Positions 44,931-57,000 of a stretch of 64,000 nt of DNA are shown here, in pieces (position 1 is the stretch's first letter; the number at the start of each line of letters is the position of its first letter). A program made the position numbers and the translations under genes. The notes beneath the pieces are model-generated. The model searched no databases, was not told where the DNA came from, and saw only the letters and a program-made list of their open reading frames with translations. Source of the stretch: Parapristionchus giblindavisi (taxonomy: Eukaryota; Nematoda; Chromadorea; Rhabditida; Diplogasteridae). Location of the stretch: contig CALSFV010000212.1 in assembly GCA_943737045.1 (NCBI GenBank), positions 62,001-126,000 on the forward strand, in the 5' to 3' direction.

Positions 44931-47900
44931 TCAAGAACAAATCGATATGGAGGAGATTGAACAAAGGAAAACCCGCCGGAATAAGAACTGGGTTAAGGTA
45001 AGCAAGCTTATTTTAAATATTACAATAGGGTTGTTGGGTTAGACGTAAACTTTGATTTAAACACGTTGTATTCATAAATAAATCGGTCTTATTGCAGAAG
45101 GAACTGCTCAAGGAGCAGAATGCAGACGCCAACGAAGAGAATGTAGAGGATGACGTATGTACCTTTTATTAAATATATATTTGTTTTATTATATCGATGC
45201 TATGTGTCTTAGTTCTGGTTAGATGGAATGACTCGATTGTAGGCGCTCGTGTTCGCGTTTTGTTATGTTTTGTTTTGAATTGAACATTATAATAATTGGT
45301 AGGGATGCAAACTCCCAAGCTCAACATAGTTGGAGGCACAGATACTTATGTATTTATTGATATTTTATCGATTAAGTTTGAAATATGTATGGTTGGACGA
45401 TTTAGAAAATTCATTGGTTTTCGCTTAAGAGCTCGGATCTGTAAGACTCGAGCATTGTCCGGACATTTCGCCAAGAATTTTGATTCAGGCCACTGTACTT
45501 TATGGGTGTAGGGTACACAGCGATCCGAACCCATTTATTGTGTACATTCGTGGTGTGGGATGGTGCGGTGTGCGAGGCGTATTTTACTAAATCTGTTTTA
45601 CGGATGCGCGTGAACCGGAAACTGATTTCTTCTATTTTAATGTAGCATAACATTCATTTCACGATATATTTCGTGTAGAATAACAATATTTAACGAAAGG
45701 TGCAATACTTTATCATTATTTTCTACTATCTGTCTGCTCAAATTCTTAATTGTTACACAATAACATAAACAACAAAGATAACTTATTTAAAGAAAAGAGA
45801 ACAAAGAAAAGAATCGAATTTGTATAAAAAACGAACAAAAAACAATAAGCAATCAACAATAATAGCCTAACGGAATGACGAGCTTCTTGCAGGTTACGGT
45901 AGTCTTGTTCTTAAGACGAGAGATACGGTAGTCACTGCAATCGATATGCACAATCCCCATTATGTTGATTACACAATCGTTCAAACTATCATACCGGGGA
46001 TTATCGACGAAGAGATACCGGTAGTAGACCTTGACGGCAGCGACAAAGATGCCAAACGCGGGCAACTGTAAATGAAATTTTGACGAGTATAAATGTATCG
46101 TGGGAGAAAACCATCGACATGGAGAGCTTTTGAACAAGCGGTTACATAATATTTATGCAAGAATGAATGCACAGAATATAAAATATATTCTTAGTAGGCT
46201 CTAAATTGCTTACTATTCTACATCAAAAATGCGCTGTTCACGTCTCACTTCATTCCTTTCCTGAGCAGCCACGATTAATAAAATCGCTAAAATCTCACGT
46301 GAGGACCTGCGCAATGTAGTTCTTAAGGGTATAGCAACATGAAACAATATCAGTTTGAAGATTTAACAAAATGATCTAGGAAAAGGAGCAGGGGTTAAAG
46401 GGAGAATTACGGTTAAGTAGTACAATAGTTAATTTGGGAAATTTTAATGGGGGTGGACTCTCACATGGAAGTTGCGCATACTGTAGTCATTTACGTCAAA
46501 CTGAAACATGGCGCGCACTGAGAAGTGCTGTGCTCCCGACTTGTTTTCTCTTCTTCTTTTATTATTTTCACTTCAATTTGAGCTCTGGTATGTTCAATAT
46601 GTATGTTGTTAGCGTTTACTAGCTTTTAAACACTTAAATTGTTAGCAAATGCGTTGATTTCGAAAGAGAAACATGTGTGAATGTTTTATCACCTATATTT
46701 GTTTATTGTTTCGGCGATTCTTAGGATGACACATCTCCTCCATACTGATTATTGCGTTAAAACTACTTTCATTACCATTTCATTTCTTGTTCAACTCATT
46801 TCGCGGAAAAGAAGCGGTGTTTAGTGGACGATGTCGTCATCCTAAGAAGCGCCATGTTTCCTATACCTGCCATTGAATTGAGCGTAAACAGTTATGGTCA
46901 CAATAATAAGTAACATGTTGTAGTTTACGTTATTAAGTTGCTCATTATGAATCGTATCCGATCCTGCTATTAATCTCGTCTGTTGATGAAGTTTAACGTT
47001 TACATAATCAGAGTACCACCTTCACCCGGCAAAGACGAAGTGAAAATTTATTGGATCCAAGAAGAATTGATGGAGAGATGACAGAACAGGTTGGTGCTTT
47101 TCATCAACTACGTTTATTACCTATTAGCTTTTTATGGTTTACTCGAAATACTTGGATTAAGTTTCGTTGTATTCGAACAAATACGTAACCCATTTGTAAT
47201 ATTTATATGTGATTCAGCACTTTGCCTGTCCGTTTGATGTTGAGTGGAGTTGGATCTACTGAGGCGTCATGGAGACTACTTCTTCCACGGATATAAAGGT
47301 ACCCTGATTTTATTTCTTTGTCCGGTCACGTTGCCTTCTTGGTTGTCACCGGAGGTCTTTAACACATCCATAATGTTTCACTTAATATTTTATTTTATTA
47401 TTTTGTGTTGTGATACATGTTGGCAAATGACGAATGAGCAAATGAGAGAATGACAGAGGATTCCCTCCTTGTTTCAAGGAGCTGACCAAGCTATGACTAG
47501 TCTGAATAACATCTATGCAATTAAATAAATAATTTTTAGTTTTTAATAATTTTATAGCTAGGCAATAGTTACTGTTGTTCGGATTATTACCATGCAACAT
47601 CTTTAGATATATAATTATTTTCTTTATTATAGATCAAATTTGCAAAAGCCGTCGGGAGACGGTCAACTGTAGTGGAAACAACTCTACAGACAACTAAAGG
47701 TTGGTAATTAATGATGACCAAAAGCTAAACAAATGAATGCAAAATGTATACTTAGGTATTGCAAGTACAGACTATAATGAATTAACTTATATTTTATAAA
47801 TCCTAAAGGAAACTATTTAAAGTGGGTTTCTTCGTATTTTCTCCCGTATTCTTGTACTTCTTAATTCTATGGGTAATTATTATTAGTAGTATAATTCAGT

Positions 47901-48021
47901 AACTCTCGTTGAATTATATTTAATGCTGGTTATCTTTCATACGGCGATATTCTTTGAGAGGAGATTTCACCTGAAACTAATATTTAATTTCGTTTTAGAG
48001 CGTTCTTGTGTCTCGGCGTGA
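44931..48021 (+). CDS. Small charged protein of unknown family, five exons
   Basis: Exons 44931-44997, 45098-45154, 47012-47089, 47633-47699 and 47999-48021 have GT-AG sites. The first three junctions are phase 0 and the fourth phase 1, giving about 91 residues from the ATG at 44947. The start MEEIEQRKTRRNKNWVK is highly basic; then KELLKEQNADANEENVEDD is helix-prone and acidic; later STTFTRQRRSENLLDPRR is basic. No family is recognised. Intron 2 (1.86 kb) contains repeats and a possible minus-strand exon. An alternative last acceptor two bases on would extend the protein with a different tail. The consistent phases are the main support. Confidence 0.45.
45405..45520. repeat. Dispersed repeat shared with 51365-51475
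   Basis: 'ttcgccaagaattttgattc' and 'ccactgtactttatgggtgt' occur here and, inverted, at 51370-51440. It lies inside the long intron of the 44.9-48.0 kb gene. Confidence 0.7.
45859..46080 (-). CDS. Possible single exon of an unrecognised cysteine-containing protein
   Basis: The minus strand, after a possible acceptor 'atttacag', reads LPAFGIFVAAVKVYYRYLFV, DNPRYDSLNDCVINI, DCSDYRISRLKNKTTVTCKK and a stop. GC content rises relative to its flanks and the codons look used. It resembles small nematode secreted proteins of transthyretin-like size, but diagnostic motifs are not present, so no assignment is made. It lies antisense within the intron of the 44.9-48.0 kb gene. Confidence 0.3.
46265..46390 (+). 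repeat. Repeat unit with CACGTGAGGACCTG core (first copy)
   Basis: 'ctcacgtgaggacctgcgca' followed by 'taacaaaatgatctaggaaaa' matches the two units at 48768-49035. Confidence 0.75.
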
Positions 48022-48547
48022 AGACGATATGCCAACGGCATTACATGAGGCTCTGTAAGCAGATCGATACTGGGAAATATACCATATAGAATAGAAGAAG
48101 AAGGATATGGTATCTGACGAATAAGTTGTAGATAGAACCGCATATTGATCCATTTTCCGAATTCATTATTGTATAATATTGATTGATTCCATGTATTGTT
48201 GTATCTCTATTACGTAAAATTGTGATTATAAAGGTACTTTCAATGTCTTTCCAAAGTAAGATTAACAGACGAGGATTCGGGTGTGTTCGTCAGAACATCG
48301 TAGTAATCCGCCTGCATGATTGACATCGAGAATAAGATATATCATTAGGATATGATTCACTAATGAAACAAATCAATCATACATAGGTTACCATAGAAAA
48401 GCCGGAAAAGGAACACAGAAAAAAGAAGAAAATAGTTTGATGCGAAAAGAGTATGGATATCGGATGATTCACGTCTCTTCCACCATCATGCAAATCAGTA
48501 GTTCGCTAATTTGGATTCATATCTGTCTTTCATTGTCCGTCATATAT

Positions 48548-48622
48548 GCGAACCATAGCTCAGTCGGTAGTGTGCTCGCCTCATAGTCCGCCTATCGGTG
48601 GTTCAATTCCTCGATTGGACCT
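48548..48622 (+). tRNA. tRNA-like sequence / pseudo-tRNA
   Basis: 'tagctcagtcggtag' is a good A box and 'ggtggttcaattcc' a good B box, 38 bp apart, with a CAT in the expected anticodon loop position. However the anticodon and acceptor stems do not pair properly, so it is probably a pseudogene or tRNA-derived repeat. Confidence 0.4.
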
Positions 48623-48767
48623 TGGTTTCTTGCGATTTTTCTCAGCATATTTTCTTAATATTCTAATAATCTACCGTATGCCCAACTTCGCTGTGAGAGA
48701 CTGGTCGTACAAACGGGGTTATTGACAAAGGTAATTCTCCCTTTAAGGAAAAAGTGGTCCAGAGAAG

Positions 48768-49035
48768 TCATAATTGAGCGAATCTCGAAAATCCCACGTG
48801 AGGACCTGTGCAATATGGTTCTCGAGGATATGACAGCAAGAAATAATAATTACTTTTAGAATTAACAAAATGATTTAGGAAAAATAAATGTGTTCAACAG
48901 AAATTGGTCCAGAGAAGGCAGAATTGATGCAATCTATAAATCCCCACGTGAGGACCTGCGCAATACGATTACTAACGATATGGCAACAACAAACAACAAT
49001 TATTTTAAAAAATAACAAAATGATTTAGGAAAATA
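48768..49035 (+). repeat. Two tandem units of the CACGTGAGGACCTG repeat (period about 134 bp)
   Basis: Units beginning 'ggtccagagaag' at 48767 and 48904 each hold 'cccacgtgaggacctg', 'gatatg(a/g)ca' and 'aacaaaatgatttagga'. A third copy is at 46265-46390. Confidence 0.85.
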
Positions 49036-49119
49036 GGAAAATGTTAAATTGAGCACTTTCCGTGCGTGTATGAACGCAGACGCCTTTTCCGAAACGTCGC
49101 TAAAGTACACCATCCTTCG

Positions 49120-51370
49120 TTTTCAGATCGCAGTGGGGTACCTTGGGCCCACATTGCAAAATGGTACCCAAAGTGGCCCTAGCAGTGGAATTCGGCGTGC
49201 CAGGTCGGCGCCAAGTTTGAAAACTCGATTTTCATATATTTTCAACCGAACAAGCTAGAGTTCAAATTTCTTCGGCATTGTGTTAGGCATGCCCAATGTG
49301 CACAGAAACACTATTGAGATTAATTCTAAGCAATTCCTAGACTGATTTTTTTAACTCGAATTTTTGGTTTTTTCGATTTCTCGACATCTGAATTTCAATT
49401 CCGCAAAACTTCTCTAGTATATCCAAGGAGCACAACTACTAGTGCATGTAACCATAGGTTGGCACGCTGGGGGAAAGGCTGTGCGCAAACCGGGGAATTG
49501 GAAGACAAGCGCATGGCCATTTTTTAGCAGATTGGACTTGAAATTTTCCAATTTTTGCGAGGCAAGGCTAAGCGCAAGGCTCCGCAAGGGAAGGCAAGGC
49601 TGTGTGCAAAAAGAATTCGTTTTCACACGCCCACCTATGCATATAACCCTGCTAGGCGGAAATCGAACTTGGATTGCGCGTGTCGGAAAAAATCGGTCTG
49701 ATCGTCTCCAACTTGACTCAGACTCGTTGTTTCATATTTTTTGCTGTATTTTCAAAACGAGTAGTGCGGAATTGTGGTCTACTCAAAGTTTAGAGGTGAG
49801 ACTAGTAAAATGACACAAGAACCCCATCACTTGGATCAATTTGAAAATTTCGATTTTCATGACCCGGGGTCATGGTCGAAAATTTCAAAATTTTTCAAGT
49901 TTGAAATGTTTTCATTTATGTGGCTTCTTGTGAAGTACTAATGATGTGAAGAATATTCAGCCAATGCTCAATGCCTGATCTCTCCTTTCAACCATTTTTC
50001 GATATGTTTCATGTTGAATGCGTGCGAAAAAGTCAGAATTGTGCTTGAATCAGTTTCCAACTTACTTTTTGTAACATTCTATCTAAGTACTTTGCAATGC
50101 ACATAATCAATATGAAAATCGTTAATTTCGAAAAATTCATATTTTTTTACCATGACCATGGAAATCGATTTTGGTCATGGAAATCGATTTTTTCAAAAGT
50201 GAGCCGAATGCCGGTATTTCAGTTCTACTATGTTTACTCATCATGAAACTTCACATTGTCGATATCATTTGCTAATTGTCGCGGCATTCGAGTCGAAAAA
50301 CTGTAATCTTTCAAAAAATTCCGTGAAAGTAGGCACTCAAATTGAATTTTTTGAATTTTCCAAAATTAACGATTTTTATATTGATTATGTACATTGTAAA
50401 GTACTATGACAGAATGTTACAGAAAGTAAGTTGGAAACTGATTCAAGCACAATTCTGACTTTTTCGCACGCATTCAACATGAAAGTTTTCGAAAAATGGT
50501 TGAAAGGAGAGATCAGCCATTGAGCATTGGCTGAATATTATTCACATCATAATTACTTCACAATAAGCCACATAAATGAAAACATTTCATACTTAGTTCG
50601 GGTTACGGTATCCAGAAAGATAAAAGTTAACTCAGTATTGATATAATGGCAACTAGTATTTGGTCTCGGGTCATCATGAATTTTTCGACTTCGGCCATTT
50701 TCAACCATGAACCCCGGGTCATGGGTCGATTGAAAAAAATCAGTTCGCGATGCCCGACGGTTACGGTAACGCAATACCGTACGCCCCCATCGATAACAAT
50801 GGTACAACTTTTGTTGCCATAGGCCATCTCCCAAAAGATTTATGATCCGTTGGCGAAATGATCGTTGGCGAAATGATCGCCCCCCGGGTTCTTGTGTCAT
50901 TTTACTAGTCTCACCTCTGAACTATGAGTAGACCACAATTCCGCACTAATCGTTTTGAAAATACAGCAAAAAAATTATGAAACAACGAGTCTGAGTGAAG
51001 TTGGAGACGATCAGACCGATTTTTTTCCGACAAGCGCAATCCAAGATCGATTTCCGCCTAGCAGGGTTACATGCACTAGTAGTTGTGCTCCATGGATATA
51101 CTAGAGAACTTTTGCGGAATTGAAATTCAGATGTCGAGAAAGCGAAAAAACCAAAAATTCGAGTTAAAAAAATCAGTCTAGGAATTGCTTAGAATTAATC
51201 TCAATAGTGTTTCTGTGCACATTGGGCATGCCTAACACAATGCCGAAGAAATTTGAACTATAGCTTGTTCGGTTGAAAACATATGAAAATCGAGTTTTCA
51301 AACTTGGCGCCGACCTGGCACGCCGCATTCCACTGCTAGGGCCACTTTGGGTACCATTTTGCAATGTAAC
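49120..51370. mobile_element. Long palindromic element, arms about 1 kb
   Basis: 49120-50130 is the reverse complement of 50360-51370 (for example 'gcaaaatggtaccca'/'tgggtaccattttgc' and 'tatttttccaacttactttc'-type inner blocks). The right arm is interrupted by a family X half-element (50590-50885) between 'catact' and 'ttcttgtgtcattttac'; the left arm instead shows 49640-49830 continuous. Peptide shadows match on both strands. No transposase is seen. Confidence 0.85.
50590..50886. mobile_element. Family X half-element nested in the palindrome's right arm
   Basis: Runs from 'gttcgggttacggtatccag' through 'gatataatggcaactagtat' and 'gcgatgcccgacggttacgg' to 'aaatgatcgccccccggg'. Only the right half of the family X unit is present. 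Confidence 0.7.
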
Positions 51371-53150
51371 CTACACCCATAAAGTACAGTGGCCTGAATC
51401 AAAATTCTTGGCGAAATGTCCGGAATCTGGCCGAAATGCTCGAGTCTTACAGATCCGAGCTCTTAAAACGCGCTCTCTGTAAGGGCGGAGGGGGGATGGC
51501 ACAAAGTTTCAAAATCAACCTAGACCATTCATATTTGGTGGTTAGAGTCCCTAGGGGTGGGATACACTTCAGCCAAAAAATTGATCCGAATTATCTATTT
51601 TTGATCTACAAAAGTGGAAAAATCAAATTGATTTTTTCCTATCGTGTCATATATCATTCGAAAGAGCGTTGAAAGTTATGTAAAACTGACAAGTCAAAAT
51701 ATTTCGTTCATTGGTTTTTGAGAAAATCCGATTTTACGAAAAAATGCCAGATTTTCTTCCTTTCGTTAAATAGCAGACCACTTTCCAGAAATCTCTTATT
51801 CCTGCCCATGCTAAAATATTGTGTAAAAATAGCAAGGCTATCCGAATAACACACTCATTTTAAAAATCTGCGTTCGGGAATATGACATATTGGCAAAAAA
51901 CTAACGCTTTTTAGCGTTACAATTCTCGACGCAGGTTCGATTCCGGCTGCGGGTCAAAATTTTTGCAAATTTTTTTTAGTTCCGTTTTGGCTCCTAATCA
52001 TCTTTTTTCGATGTTCTAGACTGTTTTAATTGGTTTTCATAATACGCCACATTATTTCTAGTTATTTCAGTTGTTGTTTTTCTGAGACGAGAACTTATTT
52101 TATAATGCAGATCACTCAAATCGATGAAAGTATTGATCGTATAAAATACACTTGTTTATTTGGTACGAGAGTAGCCAGCCAGAGCTACAATGAATTTCTA
52201 TGTTTAGAGAGAAAGTCCAAGCGAGATACTACGTAGATCAGAGAAAGTGTGTGGAAGAGAAGGGAGATAAACGGGTTGATCGATAGAATACAGCAGCAAG
52301 GCAATTACACAAGTACATTTTAGACCGATCGATAACATCGTTTTGTAGCATCGTAAAAACAAGAATGGACTATCGATCCGAATAGGAATACGAATATTTT
52401 CGTGATCAGACAGTGAAGACAGAAAGGTAGCAAAAGTTATTCTGCATACCATACATAAATTATTTTATACTAATTCAGCTTATTGATCGCAAGAATCATG
52501 AATGAATCATCCTTGATCCTGCATGCAAAGGCGCGAAATTTTGAAAATTAGAAAATTTTGCGATTGGTTACGAACCCGCGACGTTACGTTAACTAGACAG
52601 CGCTTTTACGGGGGGCGATCGATTTGCCAACGATCGTTTTCACAACGGATCATAAATCGGTTGGGATTTGATGTATGGCAACCACAGTTGTACCATTGTT
52701 ATCAGTGGGAGTGTACGGTATTGGGCTACCGTAACCGTCGGGAATCGCGAACTGATTTTTTTCATTCAACCCATGACCCGGGGTTCATGGTTGAAAATGA
52801 CCAAAGTCGAAAAATTCATGATGGCCAGAGATCAAATACTAGTTGCCATCATACATTTTCGAGCACTCACATTGTGAGTGAGCACTTTTTGTCAATGCGG
52901 TCAGTTTTGAAACTCGAGACCCATCTAGGAATATGCGGGAGATCGAGATTAGTAAGAATCACCTAACAAGGGAATGACCAACCATCCCCGTGGCGATATG
53001 ACTAGTGACATATACCAGTCGAACCGCCATGTGATTCTGATAATACACCGTTAATGGCTAGATTCAAACGTTTATGATCTTCGAGAAAATCGATAATGAA
53101 AATCGCAAAATTCCAAGGCACATTGAGATCAACTCGGTTCTCAGCTCCTA

Positions 53151-53236
53151 TCTCACCGACCGTTGTGGTGTAGTGGATAAGACGCTTGTATTTCATTTTG
53201 TAGGTTCATGGTTCGATGCCTGTATGCGATGTTTAG
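53151..53236 (+). tRNA. tRNA-like segment in the left inverted end
   Basis: 'gtggtgtagtggataaga' (A-box-like) and 'ggttcatggttcgatgcc' (B-box-like) are spaced as in a tRNA gene, but stems pair poorly. The mirror copy is at about 54232-54312 on the minus strand. It is part of the transposon end, not an independent gene. Confidence 0.35.
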
Positions 53237-53286
53237 TTTTGCTGTTTTTTTGGAGACCGAACAAAAGAAGAAAACAATTTATAACA

Positions 53287-54085
53287 TTAACATTTGTGAA
53301 ATTGCACAACATAATGATCGAAACAATATCTATTGTTGCAATAGGGGCACATAACAAAGGAACAAGATGAACAAAGACGTGCATGACACTTGGTGGTGTG
53401 GATGTCGACTGGAAAACATACTTCTACCGGAGTGTCAAACTTGCCGGGGTGAGAATCGAGATATCCAGCAGCATGCCATGCATACTGTATTAGCTTGCTG
53501 AATCTTGGAGCTCCCATGATGGTATGCGAGAGGGAGGCAATCTTCAGAAGATTGTCCCGCTGGAAGACAACGAAGTTCTCTTCGAAGAGGAAGGCGTGGC
53601 TGGTGATGCGTCTGACGAGGTTCTTGAAAGGCCTGAAGTAGAAAACATCTTCAGGTTGGATCATCGACGTCGCTCCTGCAGGGATGTTGTGGACGACGAG
53701 AGACTTCTGGGCAGGAATCGAAGACTGGATGGCATTCTGGTCTTTGAAGGATGTCCAGGAGTCGACCAGAAGATGGATGGAGTCTGGAGTCGAGGACGAG
53801 AAAACGCATTCTTTGAAGAAGGTCTTCATATGGGCCTTCGTCATCAGAATCATCTCCATTCCATGACGAGTCAGAGTCCTCTCCTTCGTTATCGTCGAAC
53901 TCTTCCAACTCCTCATCCTCCTCGAAGAAGAGCTGATCCATCTCCGCAGACCGTAGCTTCATTAAAATAACATCAGCCAATTTACGCTCTTCACGTGTAG
54001 CTCCAGATGCATCAGACGACGGTGGGAAGACCGTGGCGAGAAGAGCAACAACGTTGGAAGGTGAAATTGCCATGAAACATGTCAA
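53287..54085 (-). pseudogene. DDE transposase (Tc5-like), internal deletion and frame change
   Basis: From 54085 downward: an N-terminal piece with an acidic run (FFEEDEELEEFDDNEGEDSD). Then, in a second frame (53916-53287), the C-terminal catalytic part: LLVDSWTSFKDQ (an Asp of the DDE site), IPAGATSMIQPEDVFYFRPF (third catalytic position block) and a Cys/His-rich tail CSSCSFVMCPYCNNRYCFDH. Full-length family members carry a helix-turn-helix DNA-binding domain and an earlier catalytic Asp between these parts; both are missing. The overlap of the two frames may reflect an intron or a frameshift. Not functional as read. Confidence 0.8.
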
Positions 54086-55989
54086 ATCAGAAGCTGAAAC
54101 GCCTTAAATGCAGACACAAAAGCGCGCGAGCAATAGATCAGAGGTGAAGCAGACGATCGATAATGATCTACACTGGTGGATGATGAAGCAATATACATGA
54201 ACTTTTGAACTAGGAAAAATCAACAAAACTAAACATCGCATACCAGGCATCGAACCATGAACCTACAAAATGAAATACAAGCGTCTTATCCACTACACCA
54301 CAACAGTCGGTGAGATAGGTGCTGAGAACCGAGTTGATCTCAATGTGCCTTGGAATTTTGCGATTTTCATTATCGATTTTCTCGAAGATCATAAACGTTT
54401 GAATCTAGCCATTAACGGTGTATTATCAGAATCACATGGCGGTTCGACTGGTATATGTCACTAGTCATATCGCCACGGGGATGGTTGGTCATTCCCTTGT
54501 AAGATCGGGTCAGTTTTGAGTACTTGAGATGTAGATCGGGTCAGTTTTGTTCTAATTTCGGGTCAGTTTATAATTCGCAAAAACAACTGATTGTGAGTGG
54601 GGCGAAAATGTATGGTTGCCATTATATCAATAGTGAGGCAACTTTTATCTTTCTGGATACCGTAACCCGAACTACCGTAATCTAGCCACCGTACCCCACA
54701 ATATTGTACCGAAATTCACGGCAAACCCCGGTTTTATTACGGTAGTACGGGTTACGGTATCGATAAAGATAAAAGTTGGCTCACTACTGATATAATGGCA
54801 ACTAGTATTTGATCTCTGGCCATCATGAATTTTTCGACTTTCGCCATTTTCAACCATGAACCCCGGGTCATGGGTCAACAGAAAAAAATCAGTTCGCGAT
54901 TCCTGACGGTTACGGTAGCCCAATACCGTACACTCCCACTGATAACAATGGTACAACTGTGGTTGCCATACATCAAATCCCAACCGATTTATGATCCGTT
55001 GTGAAAACGATCGTTGGCAAATCGATCGCCCCCCTGGATAGCGATGAAGTAAATTTCGATATAGAATTGAGGAATTTGCTGAACGAATTGGATAATAGCG
55101 AAGTTTGATTCAATTGACGATGATGTGTTGATATTTTATGAAGATGGTCACTTCCATCAGAAACAACATGAACGAATTTTTAAGGACGAAATAATTGAAT
55201 TGGAGAATTAACCAATGTTAATTATATAGAGAAATATGTATTCAAATGATGACGATGCATGTGCTTGATTTCACAAATTTATCATTTGATAAAATGTTTA
55301 AAAATAGTAACTTCCAATTTCAGAAGTCGTCACAGAAAAACAACAACTGAAATAACTAGAAATCATGTGGCGTATTATGAAAACTAATTAAAACAGTCTA
55401 GAACATCGAAAAAAAGATAATTAGGAGCCAAAACGGGACTTAAAAAAATTTGCAAAAATTTTGACCCGCATCCGGAATCGAACCAGCGTCGAGAATTGTA
55501 ACGCTAAAAAGCGTTAGTTTTTTTCCAATATGTCATATTCAGGAACGCAGATTTTTAAACTGAGTGTGTTGTTCGGATAGCCTTGCTATTTTCACACAAG
55601 ATATCAACTGAGGCAAGAATAAGAGATTTCTGTAAAGTGGTCTGCTATTTAACGAAAGGAAAAAAATCTTGCATTTTTTCGAAAAATCGGTTTTTTCTCA
55701 AAAACCAATGAACGAAATCTTTTGAAACTTGTCAGTTTTACATATCTTTCAACGCTCTTCCGAATGATATATGACACGATAGGAAAAAATCAATTTCATT
55801 TTTTCACTTTTGTTAAATCAAAAATCGATAATTCGGGTTAATTTTTTGGCTGAAGTGTATCCCACCCCTAGGGACTCTAACCACCAAATATGAATGGTCT
55901 AGGTTGATTTTGAAACTTTGTGCCTTCCCCTGTCGCTACCCCTCCGCTGTTAGGGAGAGTGCGTTTTAAAATATTCATGTTTAGCATAT

Positions 55990-57000
55990 TCATGTTTACA
56001 AATCATGTTACTAAAATGAGCCGTATGTAGTAAATCCTCGCAATATAATACTATGAAAAATGTATGATCTGGCGTACTGTCGGATGTCTACGGTGGCTCG
56101 TGTTGACGATGGGATACGGTAGTAAATATTCGAGGGCTTGTTCTATTCACTTTTTCTTACGTATAATTTAAAATAAGCGATTTATTATTCTCATTATTAT
56201 AATTTCGATAAATGTGATAAACATTTGATTTCAGTACTGATATCACCAACAACATCATCCGAGTGGAACAATACGGGAAGTTCTCCAACACTACCCATTC
56301 AATCATCGTTTCAAGGAGTCAAGAATCGTGAGTAACTTATTTCGATACTTAGCATGTAGTGTGAAGTTACGGTAACTCATGCTGATGAGAGTGGGTTACG
56401 GTATTCGTTATGATTAGCGTTCGAGAGAGAAGAGATAATGACGCTAAACCATCATTAATTGGTGTTAGGGATAATAAATTGAATGTACTAAAGATGGAAG
56501 ACAAAAATTAGTATTAAGCATATTTTCGTTAAAATAAATTTTATTCTCCATCAGATCCATTCTCCCAACCCTTCTTCCTTCTCTTCGTTTCCCCATCAGT
56601 GACAATTACTTCGCTGAAGTCTCTAAATAGTCTCCATTTCTTCTTCAGCAAGATATTCTTCATTATCGTTTATTGTTCGTTATTGATTGTTTATTTATGT
56701 TTATCCTTCTCACACTTTACATATGTGATATTGTAGATGATGTTTTAAATACATACGTTATATAATGCAAGTGTAGTAGTCACTTTGCATCTCTGGCACG
56801 TCATTTTTGTTGACTTTGTTATAATAAATTCGAAATGAAATACCACAAAAATTAAGAGAATTGCTCGAAAGCAATGCCCTTGAATTAGCCGGTAAATCGT
56901 CATTAAACAGCACAAATCCAAGTACTCAATGGGTGTAAAATCATGAATACCCTCGTACTAAACAAAACAAGTGATTTTTATACGGTCAATAAATCTGACA
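55990..57000. other. Mostly non-coding, one possible exon
   Basis: Apart from the exon candidate at 56235-56327 I see only AT-rich DNA and short open frames. A CT-rich run at 56550-56605 could be a polypyrimidine tract. Confidence 0.35.
56235..56327 (+). CDS. Possible exon related to the 44.1-44.9 kb exon
   Basis: Acceptor 'tttgatttcag' and donor 'atc|gtgagt' bound a frame reading TDITNNIIRVEQYGKFSNTT and HSIIVSRSQE. The 3' half aligns with 44860-44900 at both DNA and protein level and sits at the same distance from the donor. No neighbouring exon could be joined with confidence, so this is a fragment of an unrecognised gene family. Confidence 0.4.

Larger units (their letters stand above)
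52967..54499 (-). mobile_element. Tc4/Tc5-like DNA transposon, deleted copy, TSD TAA
   Basis: Inverted ends of about 280 bp (52967-53246 and 54220-54499) begin CAAGGGAATGACCAACC. TAA flanks both ends (52964-52966, 54500-54502), and a TNA duplication with long inverted ends is typical of nematode Tc4/Tc5 elements. At 1533 bp it is shorter than full elements of that type. The interior carries part of a DDE transposase on the minus strand. Each inverted end includes a tRNA-like segment. Confidence 0.88.
52613..55028. mobile_element. Family X element with GGGGGGCGATCG ends, middle ring
   Basis: 52613-52860 is the reverse complement of 54780-55028, from 'ggggggcgatcgatttgcc' to 'aatactagttgccat'. 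The right side also carries the core hairpin (54620-54800). The Tc4/Tc5-like element lies within it. Confidence 0.8.
51463..55972. mobile_element. 4.5 kb element with about 620-bp inverted ends (outermost of three nested)
   Basis: 51463-52085 is the reverse complement of 55330-55972; the outer ends are 'ttaaaacgcgctctc' and 'gagtgcgttttaa', the inner ends 'cagttgttgtttttctg' and its inverse. Each arm contains a B-box-like 'ggttcgattccgg' (51933) or its near-inverse (55473). The interior carries two further inverted-repeat elements placed concentrically. The arms differ by scattered substitutions. Confidence 0.85.

Noticed and set aside
45296..45511. Small gene at 45.3 kb
   Set aside because: Part of it is a dispersed repeat shared with 51.4 kb, and it lies in an intron of the better supported 44.9-48.0 kb gene.
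49442..49813. 123-residue open frame
   Set aside because: Lies in a palindrome arm; the other arm has different frames and stops, so it is not conserved as protein.
51933..51957. A functional tRNA gene
   Set aside because: Only a B-box arm is visible; no A box at the right distance and no acceptor stem.
53524..53970. Plus-strand 148-residue open frame
   Set aside because: It is the antisense of the DDE transposase, whose motifs are clear on the minus strand.
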